DNA from: Burkholderia pyrrocinia
Lineage (GTDB): Bacteria; Pseudomonadota; Gammaproteobacteria; Burkholderiales; Burkholderiaceae
DNA length: 64,000 nucleotides
Direction: 5' to 3'
Assembly (NCBI RefSeq): GCF_003330765.1
Contig: NZ_CP024903.1
Span: 1,364,001 to 1,428,000 of the forward strand
Positions 45,306-54,801 of this stretch are shown here, in pieces. Below the pieces are notes generated by a model. That model did not search any database, was not told the origin of the DNA, and worked only from the letters and a program-made list of their open reading frames with translations. Positions within the stretch are counted from its first letter, which is position 1. Every line of letters starts with the position of its first letter. Position numbers and translations under genes: made by a program.

Positions 45306-46517
45306 TCAGAACTTGTGCCGCAGCCCCAGGGCGACGACGACCTGGTTGTTGTTCGCCGAAGGCGTGAGCGTCCAGACTGTCGCGTTGAATGCGGGATTGC
45401 CGTTGCCACCGCTTACGCTCTGGTAGACGCCTTCGAGATACGCGTCCGTGCGCTTCGACAGCGCGTAGTCGGCCTGTGCGACGAACTGGTTCCATTTCGG
45501 GCGCGTCTGGCCCGTGCTCGTGTCGAAGCGGCCCATCGTGTACGTGTACGCGGCCGCGAGGCTCAAGGCGCGTGTGACGAAGAAGCGCCCGTCGACCGTG
45601 AAGTTGTCGAACACCAGCGATTCGCCCTTCAGCGGTGCGATGTTGCCGCCCTGGAGCACGCCCGTCACTCCGTCGGTGGTCGAGTGCGACCAGGCGGCGC
45701 CGACCGAATGCGGCCCGAACGCATAACGGCCGGCCGTGGCCCAGATCTGCTGGTTGCCGCCCGTGATCGTCGCCGAGCCGTCGACCGTGTTCAGCGCGCC
45801 GTCAGGATTCGGCGAATTGCGGTCGCGGCTGATCTTCAGGTAGCCGGCGCCGAGCTTCAGCGGCCCGTTCGCATACGACAGCCCCGCGCTCCACGCCGCG
45901 TTGTTGGCGAACTGGCCGGCCGCGTTCGAGAAACCGAACATCGCGCCGAACGTCAGCCCGCGGTACGTCGGGCTCGTGTATTTCACCGCGTTGTTGATGC
46001 GGAGGTTGCGGTTCGAATCGTCGTTGTCGTACGGATGGACCGCGAGGTTGCCGCCCCAGCCGGGGCCGGCCGCGCCGAGCGGCGTCACGAAATCGAGGAT
46101 CAGGTCGTACTGGCGGCCGAACGTGAGCGTGCCGGTCGTCTTCGAACTCACGCCGATCCATGCCTGGCGGCCAAACAGGTCGACGCCTTTCTGCGACAGC
46201 TTGCCGGTGGTGCCCGAGAAACCGTTCTCGAGCGTGAAGACCGCGGCCATCCCGCCACCGAGGTCCTCGCGGCCGCGCAGCCCCCAGCGCGCCGCGTTCA
46301 GTGCGCCGCTCGTCATCGCGACACTGCCGCTGCCCGGTGAACCGGCGCCGTGCGTGCGCTGGTTGGTCGCGTAGGTGATCGACGTGTCGATCAGGCCGTA
46401 CAGCGTCACGCTGCTCTGCGCGTGCGCGATGCCTGGGGCGAAGCCGGTCAGGCATGTGGCAATGACGGCCCCCGCGACTCGAGCGCTGGCGTGCTTGTTA
46501 AACTGGTAGGAATGCAT
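45306..46517 (-). CDS. Gram-negative porin (Burkholderia OmpC type)
   Basis: 403 residues. The signal peptide ends APGIAHAQ, followed by SSVTLYGLIDTSITYATNQ, the hallmark N-terminus of betaproteobacterial trimeric porins. The L3-loop region and a C-terminal beta-strand ending GLRHKF (terminal Phe for BAM recognition) are present. It forms a 16-strand barrel allowing passive diffusion of small hydrophilic molecules. The start ATG has only a weak ribosome binding site (AAAAATTCCT), but no better start precedes the signal peptide. Confidence 0.93.
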   Translation of the reverse strand: MHSYQFNKHASARVAGAVIATCLTGFAPGIAHAQSSVTLYGLIDTSITYATNQRTHGAGSPGSGSVAMTSGALNAARWGLRGREDLGGGMAAVFTLENGFSGTTGKLSQKGVDLFGRQAWIGVSSKTTGTLTFGRQYDLILDFVTPLGAAGPGWGGNLAVHPYDNDDSNRNLRINNAVKYTSPTYRGLTFGAMFGFSNAAGQFANNAAWSAGLSYANGPLKLGAGYLKISRDRNSPNPDGALNTVDGSATITGGNQQIWATAGRYAFGPHSVGAAWSHSTTDGVTGVLQGGNIAPLKGESLVFDNFTVDGRFFVTRALSLAAAYTYTMGRFDTSTGQTRPKWNQFVAQADYALSKRTDAYLEGVYQSVSGGNGNPAFNATVWTLTPSANNNQVVVALGLRHKF

Positions 46518-47017
46518 AGGAATTTTTATCGTTTTCCCGGCCCGGTGGCCGGCGGGTCGCGCCGGCGCGCTGGCCGACGGATCGAGCGGCCATTATTGGA
46601 GATCGTGCGGCGGTCGATTAAGGCGTTGCACAGGAAAGGTTCTCTGCGGAATCGAGCAGAATCGCGGCGCGTCGGGAGCGGGGAGCGAGTGATGCAGGAG
46701 GGCGTGCGTCCCGGCGTCGGCGAAGCGTTTCGGTTTCAGTGTGACGCCGCTGCATTTCATCGGGTTCGACCGTTTCGATCCGTACGGGCGCCGTGGCTTT
46801 CGCCTTGGCAATGAGTATGGATCGACGGCACGGCCGGAGGCAACGGGAAAATTTACCGCGTGAGCGGCGCCGGGCGTCTGCACACGCATTTTCCGAACGC
46901 GACCTGTGGCTACCGGCTGCGAATTCAACCGGTCATTCGACATCGCTGCCCCGATCGATGACAATCCGCTGTCACAGCGCCCACGAGCGCGAAGCTGCCC
47001 GAGCGAGAGAGCCCTCA
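46518..47017. other. Divergent intergenic region upstream of the porin
   Basis: 500 bp between the porin and acetyltransferase starts. It contains both promoters; the longer frames here lack coding character. No palindrome or RNA gene was recognised. Confidence 0.4.
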
Positions 47018-47548
47018 ATGACTGGAATATCCATCAGGTCCGCCGATATGGACGATGCGCAGACGATCGCCGATTTTCACGTAAAGGTCTGGAGGCATAC
47101 CTATCGGGATCTCGCACCGGCGGAAGCGCATGCCGTCCTCGACGAACACTATCGCGGCAAAAAATGGCAGGAAAAGCTGTCGTCGAACGATGACAGCCAG
47201 CTTGTACTCATTGCCGAGATCGACAACAGGATCGTCGGAATCGGGGCGGCTGGCGCGCCGTCGGAATCGATATTCGACGGCCGTGGCGAGATCAAATTCC
47301 TGTATGTCGATCCCGAATTCAAGCGTCGCGGCATCGGCCGCAAGCTGCTTGCACAACTCGCGACGCATTTGCGAACGTTGCGGTATCAGGGCGCCGCGTT
47401 GAGTGTCGTCAAGGGAAACGAGTCTGCGATCGCATTTTATGAGGCGCTGCACGGTCGGGTTGCAGGCGAGTACATCGATCCGGGGCCGATCTGGCGGTCG
47501 CAAAACATCGTCATGGTGTGGGACGAACTTGCGAGTCTCGTTTCCTGA
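47018..47548 (+). CDS. GNAT family N-acetyltransferase
   Basis: 176 residues from the ATG at 47018 (MTGISIRSADMDDA) behind GAGAGAGCC. Acetyl-CoA motif IKFLYVDPEFKRRGIGRKLLAQL (R-R-G-I-G-R) at about residues 90-112, then the C-terminal SVVKGNESAIAFYEALHG block. It resembles the phosphinothricin/ribosomal-alanine acetyltransferase-like group. Substrate unknown. Convergent with the LysR gene, 18 bp apart; no obvious link to the catabolic locus beyond. Confidence 0.85.
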   Translation: MTGISIRSADMDDAQTIADFHVKVWRHTYRDLAPAEAHAVLDEHYRGKKWQEKLSSNDDSQLVLIAEIDNRIVGIGAAGAPSESIFDGRGEIKFLYVDPEFKRRGIGRKLLAQLATHLRTLRYQGAALSVVKGNESAIAFYEALHGRVAGEYIDPGPIWRSQNIVMVWDELASLVS

Positions 47549-47566
47549 GAAAACGCCGCTGCCACA

Positions 47567-48475
47567 TCACGCAAGGCATGCGCGCAGCCACGACGTGAAT
47601 GCGGTCACGAGTGGCGTTTCGGTCAGCTCATGACGCGTGACGAGATAGTACGCATGACGTGAAGGTACCGTTGCGCTGAACGGCCGCACGAGCGTGCCGT
47701 CGATCAGGTCGTCGCGCACGGACAGGCTGTCGCCGAGCGCAACGCCTTGCCCGTGCACCGCGGCTTCGACGCCGATGTGCGCGTTGCCGATTTCGAGGAT
47801 GCGGATGCCCGGCAACTTGTCGGCATTCGCTTCCGCCAGCCAGCGCATCCACGAGCCCGCATGCTCGCAGAACAGCGTGCGTCCCGCGAGATCCTGCACC
47901 TTGCGGATCGCATCGGGCCCGTTCATCAACGCCGGGCTCACGACCGGGAACAGCGCCGGATGCTCGAGCAACTCGACGTGCCGGTTGCGCCAGTTGCCTT
48001 CCCCGTAGCGAATGCAGACGTCGACGTCCGGCGAATAGATCTCGCGATCGTCGTTCGACGGAATCACTTTCAGGTGAATACCCGGATAGCGCTCGAGAAA
48101 ATCGCCGATATGCCGGGCGAGCCAGCGCGACGTCAGCGACAGCGGCGTCGACACGACGAGATCGCCGACGGCGACCGGCGAATCGAGCCTGACGGTGGCG
48201 TTCGCGATCATGTCGAACGCGGTGCCGACCGGTTCCAGCAGGGCCTCGCCTTCGGGCGTGAGCTTCACGCGGGCCTTTGATCGGACGAAAAGCGCGATAC
48301 CGAGCGTGCTTTCGAGAATGCGGATCTGGTGGCTGACTGCGCTCGCGGTCACGTGCAGTTCGTCAGCGGCGGCAGACACGCTGCCGCGCCGGGCGGCGGC
48401 TTCGAATGCGCGTAGCGGGTTCAGCGGTGGCAGGCGGTTGCGCATCGGAGGCGACGGTGCTGAGAAAAATTTCAT
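47567..48475 (-). CDS. LysR family regulator (GcvA-like) of the lyase/ABC locus
   Basis: 302 residues; a second ATG at 48445 (MRNRLPPLNPLRAF) is the more usual LysR start, giving 292. N-terminal HTH: FEAAARRGSVSAAADELHVTASAVSHQIRILE; the C-terminal domain binds the inducer. The PLNPLRAFEAAAR opening and HVTASAVSHQI are typical of the GcvA/AmpR branch. It is divergent from the argininosuccinate-lyase-family gene, with a 9-bp inverted repeat between them, so it very probably controls that operon in response to its substrate. Confidence 0.9.
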   Translation of the reverse strand: MKFFSAPSPPMRNRLPPLNPLRAFEAAARRGSVSAAADELHVTASAVSHQIRILESTLGIALFVRSKARVKLTPEGEALLEPVGTAFDMIANATVRLDSPVAVGDLVVSTPLSLTSRWLARHIGDFLERYPGIHLKVIPSNDDREIYSPDVDVCIRYGEGNWRNRHVELLEHPALFPVVSPALMNGPDAIRKVQDLAGRTLFCEHAGSWMRWLAEANADKLPGIRILEIGNAHIGVEAAVHGQGVALGDSLSVRDDLIDGTLVRPFSATVPSRHAYYLVTRHELTETPLVTAFTSWLRACLA

Positions 48476-48483
48476 TTAAGCGG

Positions 48484-48517
48484 ATTCAATTTCTCGCTAC
48501 AACAAAAAAAATTGAAT
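48484..48517. promoter_or_regulatory. Candidate LysR operator
   Basis: ATTCAATTT (48484-48492) and AAATTGAAT (48509-48517) form a perfect 9-bp inverted repeat with a 16-nt spacer in the 84-bp gap between divergent lysR and the lyase gene. Its A/T richness contrasts with flanking DNA. Confidence 0.7.
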
Positions 48518-48559
48518 GCCTACAGTGGGGGCAATCCAACCGAGTCGAGGTCGACCGCA

Positions 48560-49993
48560 ATGAGCCTTACCGAACCGATCGAACGCCTGTGGGGCGGCCG
48601 CTTCCAGTCGAAACCGTCCGACGCGCTCCTGAACCTGTCCCGCTCCGATCCGAGTTTCTTCCGCCTCGTGCCGTACGATCTGGCCGGTTCCCGCGCGCAT
48701 GCACGCGAATTGAATCGTGCCGGCATCGTGAACGACGACGAACTCGCGCAACTGCTGGCCGCGATGGACGGCATCGCGCGCGACTACGCGGCCGGCGCGA
48801 TCGCGCCGTCGCTCGCCGACGAGGACGTGCACACCTTCCTCGAGCGCGTGCTCACGCAGCGGCTGCCGGCGCTCGGCGGCAAGCTGCGCGCCGGGCGCTC
48901 GCGCAACGATCAGGCGGCGAACGACCTGCGCCTGTACCTGCGCGACAAGGCGCGCCAGCTCGTGCGCGCCGTGCTCGACCTGCAGGACGCGCTGGTCGGC
49001 CAGGCGAGCCGGCACGTGGACACGGTGACCGCCGGATTCACCCACCTGCAGCCCGCGCAGCCGATCGTGTTCGGCCATCAGTTGCTCGCGCACGCGCAGT
49101 CGCTGTATCGCGACGCCGACCGTCTGGTCGACTGGGACCGCCGCACCGCGCGCTCGCCGCTCGGCGCGGCCGCGCTCGCCGGTTCGGCGATCTGCGTGCG
49201 GCCCGAGCTGTCCGCGCAGGAGCTCGGTTACGACGCGCCGTGCGAGAACTCGATCGACGCCGTGGCCGCACGCGATCACGTTGCCGAATTCACGTTCGTC
49301 ACGAGCATGCTGGCCGTGAACCTGTCCCGCCTGTCGGAAGAAGTAATCCTGTGGACGTCGCGGCAATTCCGCTGGGTGGAACTCGACGACGGCTATGCGA
49401 CGGGCAGCTCGATCATGCCGCAGAAGAAGAATCCGGACATCGCGGAACTCACGCGCGGCAAGGCCGGGCGCCTGATCGGCAACCTGACGGGCCTGCTCGC
49501 GACGCTGAAGTCGCTGCCGCTCGCATACAACCGCGATCTCGCGGAAGATAAGATCGCCGCGTTCGATGCGATCGACACGCTCGAACTCGTGCTGCCCGCG
49601 ATGGCGGGGATGATCCGCACGATGCGCGTGAATGTCGACGAGATGCGTCGCCAGGCGCCGCTCGGCTTCACGCTCGCGACCGAGGTCGCGGACTGGCTCG
49701 CGCTGACGGGCGTGCCGTTCAGCGAAGCGCACGAGATCACCGGCGCGCTCGTGCGCGCGTGCGAGCGGGACGGTATCGAGCTGGCCGACGCGAGCGCGGA
49801 ACAGCTGCAGGCCGTCGACACGCGCCTCGCGCCGGCGGTGCGCGCGCATCTGACGCTCGACGCGGCCGTCGCCGCCCGCGGCGGTGCGGGCGGCACGTCG
49901 CCCGCGCGCGTGCGCGAGCAGATCGGCCGCCTGAGCGACGCGATCGAACGCCAGGCTGCGTGGGCGGCCGACTACCGGGGGCCGTCATGCTGA
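48560..49993 (+). CDS. Argininosuccinate lyase family C-N lyase
   Basis: 477 residues from the ATG at 48560 ([15 protein letters not shown]) behind GAGGTCGACC. All family hallmarks are intact: the [16 protein letters not shown] block, THLQPAQP with the catalytic histidine region, the mobile-loop signature [15 protein letters not shown], and [13 protein letters not shown]. The family splits argininosuccinate or related N-succinyl compounds to fumarate and an amine; EDDS lyase is a member. Being in a LysR-controlled operon with ABC transporter genes and no arginine-synthesis neighbours, this copy is probably catabolic rather than the biosynthetic ArgH (inference). It overlaps the permease gene by 7 bp. 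Confidence 0.9.
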   Translation: MSLTEPIERLWGGRFQSKPSDALLNLSRSDPSFFRLVPYDLAGSRAHARELNRAGIVNDDELAQLLAAMDGIARDYAAGAIAPSLADEDVHTFLERVLTQRLPALGGKLRAGRSRNDQAANDLRLYLRDKARQLVRAVLDLQDALVGQASRHVDTVTAGFTHLQPAQPIVFGHQLLAHAQSLYRDADRLVDWDRRTARSPLGAAALAGSAICVRPELSAQELGYDAPCENSIDAVAARDHVAEFTFVTSMLAVNLSRLSEEVILWTSRQFRWVELDDGYATGSSIMPQKKNPDIAELTRGKAGRLIGNLTGLLATLKSLPLAYNRDLAEDKIAAFDAIDTLELVLPAMAGMIRTMRVNVDEMRRQAPLGFTLATEVADWLALTGVPFSEAHEITGALVRACERDGIELADASAEQLQAVDTRLAPAVRAHLTLDAAVAARGGAGGTSPARVREQIGRLSDAIERQAAWAADYRGPSC

Positions 49994-50880
49994 GCGCATC
50001 CGATTCGCACCGTCTCGACGGCGCACCCGGGCCGGCCAGCGCCGCGGCAGACGATACCGCCGGCCTCGTGCGCGTGCGCCGGCGCTACTGGGGCCGCTAT
50101 GTCGCGTCGATCGCGATCATTGCCGCGATCGCCTATGTGGCCGCCGCGTTCGCACGCGGACAGATCGAATGGCGCGTCGTCGGCCAGTTCCTGACCGCGC
50201 ACTCGATCCTGACCGGGCTCGGCAACACGATCGTGATGACCGTCCTCGCGATGACGCTCGGTGTCGTGCTCGGCGTCGTCACCGCGGTGATGCGGCTGTC
50301 GTCGAACCCGGTGCTCGGCGCGATGGCACAGGGCTACATCTGGCTGTTCCGCGGTACGCCGGTGATCCTGCAGCTGCTGCTGTGGTTCAACCTCGCGCTG
50401 GTGTTTCCGACGCTCGGCATCCCGGGTATCGCCGAATTCCGGACCGTCGACGTGATGACGCCGTTCCTCGCGGCGGTGCTCGGACTCGGCATCAACCAGG
50501 GCGCGTATACGTCGGAAGTCGTGCGCGCGGGGCTGCTGTCGGTCGACACCGGCCAGTACGAGGCCGCGAAATCGATCGGCATGGCGCGCCTGCAGGCGCT
50601 GCGCCGGATCATCCTGCCGCAGGCGATGCGCGTGATCGTGCCGCCGATCGGCAACGAACTGATCGGCATGGTCAAGCTGACGTCGCTCGCGAGCGTCGTT
50701 CAGTACGCGGAGATGCTGCACAACGCGCAGAACATCTACTACGCGAACGCCCGCGTGATCGAGTTGCTGATCGTCGCCGGCATCTGGTATCTCGCGATCG
50801 TCACCGTGCTGTCGCTCGCGCAGGCGCGCGTCGAACGGCGCTTCGCGCGCGGCGCAGGCCGGGCGGCGGGCCGCAAATGA
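49987..50880 (+). CDS. ABC transporter permease, polar amino acid type
   Basis: 297 residues from the ATG at 49987, which lies inside the end of the lyase gene. After a roughly 35-residue cytoplasmic N-terminus come about five membrane segments and the EAA-like motif [22 protein letters not shown] that contacts the ATPase. Single HisM/GltJ-type permease, so it probably works as a homodimer with the ATPase encoded next (4-bp ATGA overlap) and the binding protein at 53088. Confidence 0.92.
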   Translation: MLSASDSHRLDGAPGPASAAADDTAGLVRVRRRYWGRYVASIAIIAAIAYVAAAFARGQIEWRVVGQFLTAHSILTGLGNTIVMTVLAMTLGVVLGVVTAVMRLSSNPVLGAMAQGYIWLFRGTPVILQLLLWFNLALVFPTLGIPGIAEFRTVDVMTPFLAAVLGLGINQGAYTSEVVRAGLLSVDTGQYEAAKSIGMARLQALRRIILPQAMRVIVPPIGNELIGMVKLTSLASVVQYAEMLHNAQNIYYANARVIELLIVAGIWYLAIVTVLSLAQARVERRFARGAGRAAGRK

Positions 50881-51680
50881 ACGACACGACCCTCAACCTT
50901 CGGGAGAACGTCATGACGAACGCGGTCGTTCGCGCGGTCGACGTGCGCAAGTCGTACGGCGATTTCCAGGCGCTGCATGGCATCACGCTCGACGTCACGC
51001 AGGGCGAAGTGCTGTGCATCATCGGGCCGTCGGGCTCGGGCAAGAGCACGTTCCTGCGCTGCATCAACCAGCTCGAGACGATCAGCGCCGGCGCGCTGTG
51101 GGTCAACGGCGAACTGGCCGGCTACCGGCGCGCCGGCAACCGGCTCCACGAACTGTCGGAGCGCCAGGTCGCGCGCCAGCGACTGGCGACGAGCATGGTG
51201 TTCCAGCGCTTCAACCTGTTTCCGCACAAGACCGCGCTCGAGAACGTGATCGAAGGCCCCGTGCAGGTGCTCAAGCGCCGCCGCGTGCAAGCGGAGGAGG
51301 ACGCGCGCGCGCTGCTCGCGCGCGTCGGGCTCGCGCACAAGTGCGACGCGTTTCCGGTCGAGCTGTCGGGCGGCCAGCAGCAGCGCGTCGCGATCGCGCG
51401 GGCGCTCGCGATGCAGCCGCAACTGATCCTGTTCGACGAGCCGACATCGGCGCTTGACCCGGAACTCGTCGGTGAAGTGCTGGCCGTGATGCGCGATCTC
51501 GCGAAGAGCGGGATGACGATGATCGTCGTCACGCATGAACTCGGGTTCGCGCGCGAGGTGGCCGACCGCGTCGTGTTCATGGACGGCGGCCGGATCGTCG
51601 AGAGCGGGCCGCCCGACCAGGTGCTGTCCGCGCCGACGCACGCGCGCACGCGCGACTTCATCTCCGCCGTGATTGCTTGA
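50877..51680 (+). CDS. ABC transporter ATPase, polar amino acid type
   Basis: 267 residues from the ATG at 50877, overlapping the permease stop. Walker [10 protein letters not shown]-loop [12 protein letters not shown], signature LSGGQQQR, Walker B LILFDEP with DPELVGEV, and switch histidine in VTHELGFA are all intact. A second ATG 12 codons downstream ([13 protein letters not shown]) is possible but the overlap favours the first. It powers import of the compound handled by the lyase. Its transcript originally ran on to the binding protein at 53088; a TnpB element now lies between. Confidence 0.93.
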   Translation: MNDTTLNLRENVMTNAVVRAVDVRKSYGDFQALHGITLDVTQGEVLCIIGPSGSGKSTFLRCINQLETISAGALWVNGELAGYRRAGNRLHELSERQVARQRLATSMVFQRFNLFPHKTALENVIEGPVQVLKRRRVQAEEDARALLARVGLAHKCDAFPVELSGGQQQRVAIARALAMQPQLILFDEPTSALDPELVGEVLAVMRDLAKSGMTMIVVTHELGFAREVADRVVFMDGGRIVESGPPDQVLSAPTHARTRDFISAVIA

Positions 51681-51777
51681 ACGGGCCGGGCGCCCCGACC
51701 CGCAGCGCCCGATCGATCGAGCCGTCAACGAGACCGGCGCAGCACCCCATTACTCCACCACGACAAGGCGACATCCC

Positions 51778-51900
51778 TTGACTGCTCCTCTCCCTAAAGG
51801 AAGAAGATTCCCACTTCGCAGAATGCAACCCGACATCATCTCAAAGAGACATGGGACTTACACTTTCTCCATGGGCTGACACCGCCAGCCCGGCGGCCAA
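51778..51900 (-). ncRNA. Candidate omega-RNA (reRNA) of the TnpB element
   Basis: In TnpB elements the guide RNA is made from the 3' end of tnpB and the following right-end sequence, with the guide taken from DNA just outside. The segment after the tnpB stop has the conserved GGGAATCTTCTTCC...TTTAGGGAGAGG type end that forms the final scaffold hairpin. The guide would be the flanking bases below 51778, reading GGGATGTCGCCTTGTCG on the minus strand. Boundaries are inferred from family knowledge. Confidence 0.4.
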
Positions 51901-52974
51901 CACATTGCACGCAGCGTTGATATCGCGGTCGTGGATCGCCCCGCATTCAGGGCAGTCCCATGCACGGACATTCAACGGCATCCTGGCGACGGTATGCCCG
52001 CAGTCACTGCATCGTTTGCTGGAGGGATACCAGCGGTCGATGCCGATCAGCTTGCGCCCATACCACTGCGCTTTGTACTCAAGTTGTCGAATGAACTCCG
52101 ACCAGCTTGCGTCGCCGATCGACTTCGCGAGCTTTCGATTCTTCTGCATGTGGCTGACGGACAGGCTTTCGATGGCGATCACTTGGTTTTCGTTGATCAA
52201 CCGGGTCGACAGTTTGTGCAGGAAGTCCCTGCGGGCATCTGCCGTCCTGGCATGCATGCGTGCGACCTTGAGCCTGGCCTTCCGACGATTGGCCGAGCCC
52301 TTTTGCTTCTTCGCCAGCCGCCGTTGCAACTTGGCGAGCTTCGCCTCGTTCTTGCGGAACGTATTCGGCGCGGCAATCTTCTCGCCAGTCGAAAGAATGG
52401 CGAAATGTGTCAACCCGAGATCGATGCCGATCTTTCCGTCGGCGACCGGGCGTGCGTTCACGACGTCGTCGCACAGCATCGATACGTGGTATCGGCCGGC
52501 TGGGTCTTTCGACACCGTGACGGTTGTCACCTTCGCAAATTTCGGGATCGTGCGCGCCCAGCGGATCGCCAGCGGCTCAGCCATCTTTGCCAGCTTGAGG
52601 GTCACGCCGTCCCACTTGAAAGCGCTCGCGGTGTATTCGGCCGACTGCGGGCCATCCTTGCGCCTGAAGTTCGGGTACTTCGCCCGCTTCGCAAAGAAGT
52701 TGGCGAACGCACTTTGCAAATGGCATAGCGCCTGCTGCACCCGCACCGAACTGACTTCGTTCAGCCACGCGTACCCGTCAGTCTTCTTGAGCGCCGTCAA
52801 CGCCGCGGAGGTCTCGTGATACCCCATGCGTTCCTGCCGCTGATGCCACGCCTCCGTGCGTTGGCGCAGCATTTGGTTATATACAAAGCGCGCACATCCA
52901 AACGTCCAGGCAAGCATCACAGCCTGCTCGGGCGTCGGGTAGAACCGGAATCGGTAGGCACGTTTGACATCCAT
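51841..52974 (-). CDS. tnpB: TnpB RNA-guided nuclease (OrfB family transposon protein)
   Basis: 377 residues from the ATG at 52974 (MDVKRAYRFRFYPTPEQ); an ATG three codons upstream is possible. The RuvC triad is intact: Asp185 in IGIDLGLTHFA, Glu269 in AIESLSVSHM and Asp351 in HDRDINAA. The zinc knuckle has Cys322, Cys325, Cys341 and Cys344. The N-terminal RNA-binding helix-turn-helix is complete. It is predicted to cut DNA matching its guide beside a short target motif and thereby keep the element at its site. No frameshift or stop is seen, so it should be active. Confidence 0.93.
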   Translation of the reverse strand: MDVKRAYRFRFYPTPEQAVMLAWTFGCARFVYNQMLRQRTEAWHQRQERMGYHETSAALTALKKTDGYAWLNEVSSVRVQQALCHLQSAFANFFAKRAKYPNFRRKDGPQSAEYTASAFKWDGVTLKLAKMAEPLAIRWARTIPKFAKVTTVTVSKDPAGRYHVSMLCDDVVNARPVADGKIGIDLGLTHFAILSTGEKIAAPNTFRKNEAKLAKLQRRLAKKQKGSANRRKARLKVARMHARTADARRDFLHKLSTRLINENQVIAIESLSVSHMQKNRKLAKSIGDASWSEFIRQLEYKAQWYGRKLIGIDRWYPSSKRCSDCGHTVARMPLNVRAWDCPECGAIHDRDINAACNVLAAGLAVSAHGESVSPMSL

Positions 52975-53039
52975 GCCTCGCACCCTACCATCGGCACGTA
53001 CGTGGCCGTCAACAGGAGCACGGAAGCAACGTCAAAACC

Positions 53040-53083
53040 GTCTCCTTTCCTCTCCGGCCTGAAGGCCGGGGTTTCTCGGAGAC
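53040..53083 (+). promoter_or_regulatory. Two-tier hairpin over the binding-protein ribosome binding site
   Basis: Inner stem CCGGCCT (53054-53060) with AGGCCGG (53063-53069); outer stem GTCTCC (53040-53045) with GGAGAC (53078-53083). GGAGAC is also the Shine-Dalgarno of the gene starting at 53088. The folded RNA would hide it. The inner palindrome probably belongs to the transposon end. Confidence 0.6.
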
Positions 53084-53087
53084 ACTG

Positions 53088-53921
53088 ATGAAAGCATCCG
53101 TCCTGACCCGCACGCTGGCCGCTGTCGCATTCGGCGCACTCGCGCTTCATGCATCGTTTGCCGTCGCACAATCCGCGAGCGCGAAACGCACGCTGAACGT
53201 CGCGATCGTGCCGAACTATCCGCCGTTCGAATACAAGGACCCGGCGACCGACAAGCTCGCGGGCTTCGACGTCGATCTCGGCGAGGCGCTCGCCGCGAAG
53301 ATGGGCGCGAAACTGAACTGGGTCGAAACGAGCTTCGACCAGATGATGAGTGCGGTCGCGACGCAACGCGTCGACATGATCCTGTCCGGCATGACCGACC
53401 TGCCGACGCGCCGCGATGCGGTGACGTTCGTCGACTACATCGAGACAGGCCCGCAGTTCTACACGCTGAAGGCGCGCGCCGGCGAGTTCGCGCAGATGGG
53501 CGCGCTGTGCGGCAAGCGCGTCGGGTCGAGCCGACGCACGTCGTTCCCGGACAACACGACCGCGTGGAGCGCGGAGAATTGCGTGAAGGCCGGCAAGCCG
53601 GCGATCGTCGTGGTCGGCACCGACGGCTCGTCGGACGCGCGGATGCAGTTGCGCCAGAACCGTATCGACGCGGCGGTGCAGGGCGGCGAGACGCTGCCGT
53701 ACCAGAACACCCTCGAGCAGAACGCGTATGCGCCGGTCGGCAAGCCGTTCCTGTCGCAATACACGGGGATCGGCGTCGCGAAGAGCAACACCGCGCTGAG
53801 CAGCGCGCTGACGACGGCGCTCAACCAGATGATCGCCGACGGCTCGTATCACAAGATTCTCGCGAAATGGGGGCTGCAGGAGCACGCGGTGGCGAAGGCG
53901 ATGGTCAACGGCACGCACTGA
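53088..53921 (+). CDS. ABC transporter substrate-binding protein (polar amino acid type)
   Basis: 277 residues; Sec signal peptide to about FAVAQ-SA. The family-3 binding fold is shown by LNVAIVPNYPPFEYKD, LAGFDVDLGEALAAKMGAKLNWVETSFDQMMSAV and RVDMILSGMTDLPTRR. Periplasmic ligand capture for the permease and ATPase at 49987-51680. It starts just after the TnpB element with GGAGACACTG before ATG. It is followed after 7 bp by the first NodB-fold gene, so the downstream genes share its transcript. Confidence 0.9.
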   Translation: MKASVLTRTLAAVAFGALALHASFAVAQSASAKRTLNVAIVPNYPPFEYKDPATDKLAGFDVDLGEALAAKMGAKLNWVETSFDQMMSAVATQRVDMILSGMTDLPTRRDAVTFVDYIETGPQFYTLKARAGEFAQMGALCGKRVGSSRRTSFPDNTTAWSAENCVKAGKPAIVVVGTDGSSDARMQLRQNRIDAAVQGGETLPYQNTLEQNAYAPVGKPFLSQYTGIGVAKSNTALSSALTTALNQMIADGSYHKILAKWGLQEHAVAKAMVNGTH

Positions 53922-53928
53922 GCGCGCG

Positions 53929-54801
53929 ATGGCGGATCTCGCTCCCCGCTGGCCGGACGCGAAGCGCGCGTGCGTCGCGCTCGCGTTCGATCTCGACGGC
54001 CCGACCGGCGACGCGATGCTGAACGGGTCGATCTGGCGCAACCCCGCGTATTTCACGCTCGGCAGCTACGGGCCGTGGCGCGCGCTCGGCCGGTTGCTCG
54101 ACATGCTCGCAGCGTTCGACCTGCCGGCGACGTTCTTCGTGCCCGCATGGGTCGCGCAGACCTGGCCCGCGCAATGCGCGGCGATTGTCGAGCGCGGCCA
54201 CGAGATCGGCTATCACGGCTACCGGCACGAAGCGTTCTGGACGCTCGAGCCCGACCGGCAGCGCGAGATCATGGCGCAGTCGGCCGATGTCTTCGCGCGC
54301 ATGCTCGGCGTGCGGCCGGTCGGGTTCCGCACGCCGTCCGGCGACTGGAGCGAGGCGACGGTGGCCGTGCTGCGCGAAGCGGGCGTGCGCTATTCGAGCT
54401 CGATGCGCGGCGACGACCGGCCCTACCTGCTGCGCGGCGAGGACGGCGAGCCGCCGCTTGTCGAGATTCCCGGCCGCTGGGAGACCGACGACTACGCGTC
54501 GCTCGCGTATCACCGCAACCCCGACTACCCGGCCGGGCTCGACCGGATTGCCGGTTACGACGCGACGCTCGACAACTGGACGCGCGAATTCGACGGCGTA
54601 TACCGCGAAGGGTTGTGCCTGACGACGCTGCTGCATCCGAAGGTCTGCGGCAAGCCGGGGCGCATCGCGCTGCTCGAGGCGTGGCTCGGTCACATGTGCG
54701 CGCAGGATGGCGTATGGTTCGCCCGCTGCCGCGAAGTGGCCGACTGGTGGCTCGCGCAGGCCATGCGAGACGCGGAATCAACGCAACGGAGCAGCATGTG
54801 A
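53929..54801 (+). CDS. Polysaccharide deacetylase (NodB-fold) family hydrolase, metal site intact
   Basis: 290 residues. NodB motifs are present: motif 1 as ALAFDLDGP with Asp21 and Asp23, motif 2 as HGYRH with metal ligands His96 and His100, and motif 3 as GFRTPSGDWS. The late LLHPKVCG histidine also fits. No signal peptide, so it is cytoplasmic and unlikely to act on cell-wall polysaccharide. Cytoplasmic members of this family hydrolyse cyclic amides or N-acyl groups (for example allantoinase PuuE). It overlaps a paralogue lacking the histidines by 4 bp; the two may form a complex. Confidence 0.87.
   Translation: MADLAPRWPDAKRACVALAFDLDGPTGDAMLNGSIWRNPAYFTLGSYGPWRALGRLLDMLAAFDLPATFFVPAWVAQTWPAQCAAIVERGHEIGYHGYRHEAFWTLEPDRQREIMAQSADVFARMLGVRPVGFRTPSGDWSEATVAVLREAGVRYSSSMRGDDRPYLLRGEDGEPPLVEIPGRWETDDYASLAYHRNPDYPAGLDRIAGYDATLDNWTREFDGVYREGLCLTTLLHPKVCGKPGRIALLEAWLGHMCAQDGVWFARCREVADWWLAQAMRDAESTQRSSM

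Larger units (their letters stand above)
51778..53083 (-). mobile_element. IS200/IS605-type TnpB-only element (IS1341-like)
   Basis: A single tnpB with no tnpA is inserted between the ABC ATPase and its binding-protein gene. The downstream (right) end reads, on the tnpB strand, TTTAGGGAGAGGAGCAGTCAA, the characteristic end of IS1341-type elements, finishing at about 51778. The upstream end carries a palindrome at 53054-53069, and the boundary is set near 53083 but is uncertain. Lacking tnpA it cannot move by itself. GC content is lower than the operon around it. Confidence 0.75.

Noticed and set aside
48560..49993. Calling this gene the biosynthetic argH
   Set aside because: The motifs fit argininosuccinate lyase, but the LysR/ABC operon context points to a catabolic paralogue, so no argH symbol was assigned.
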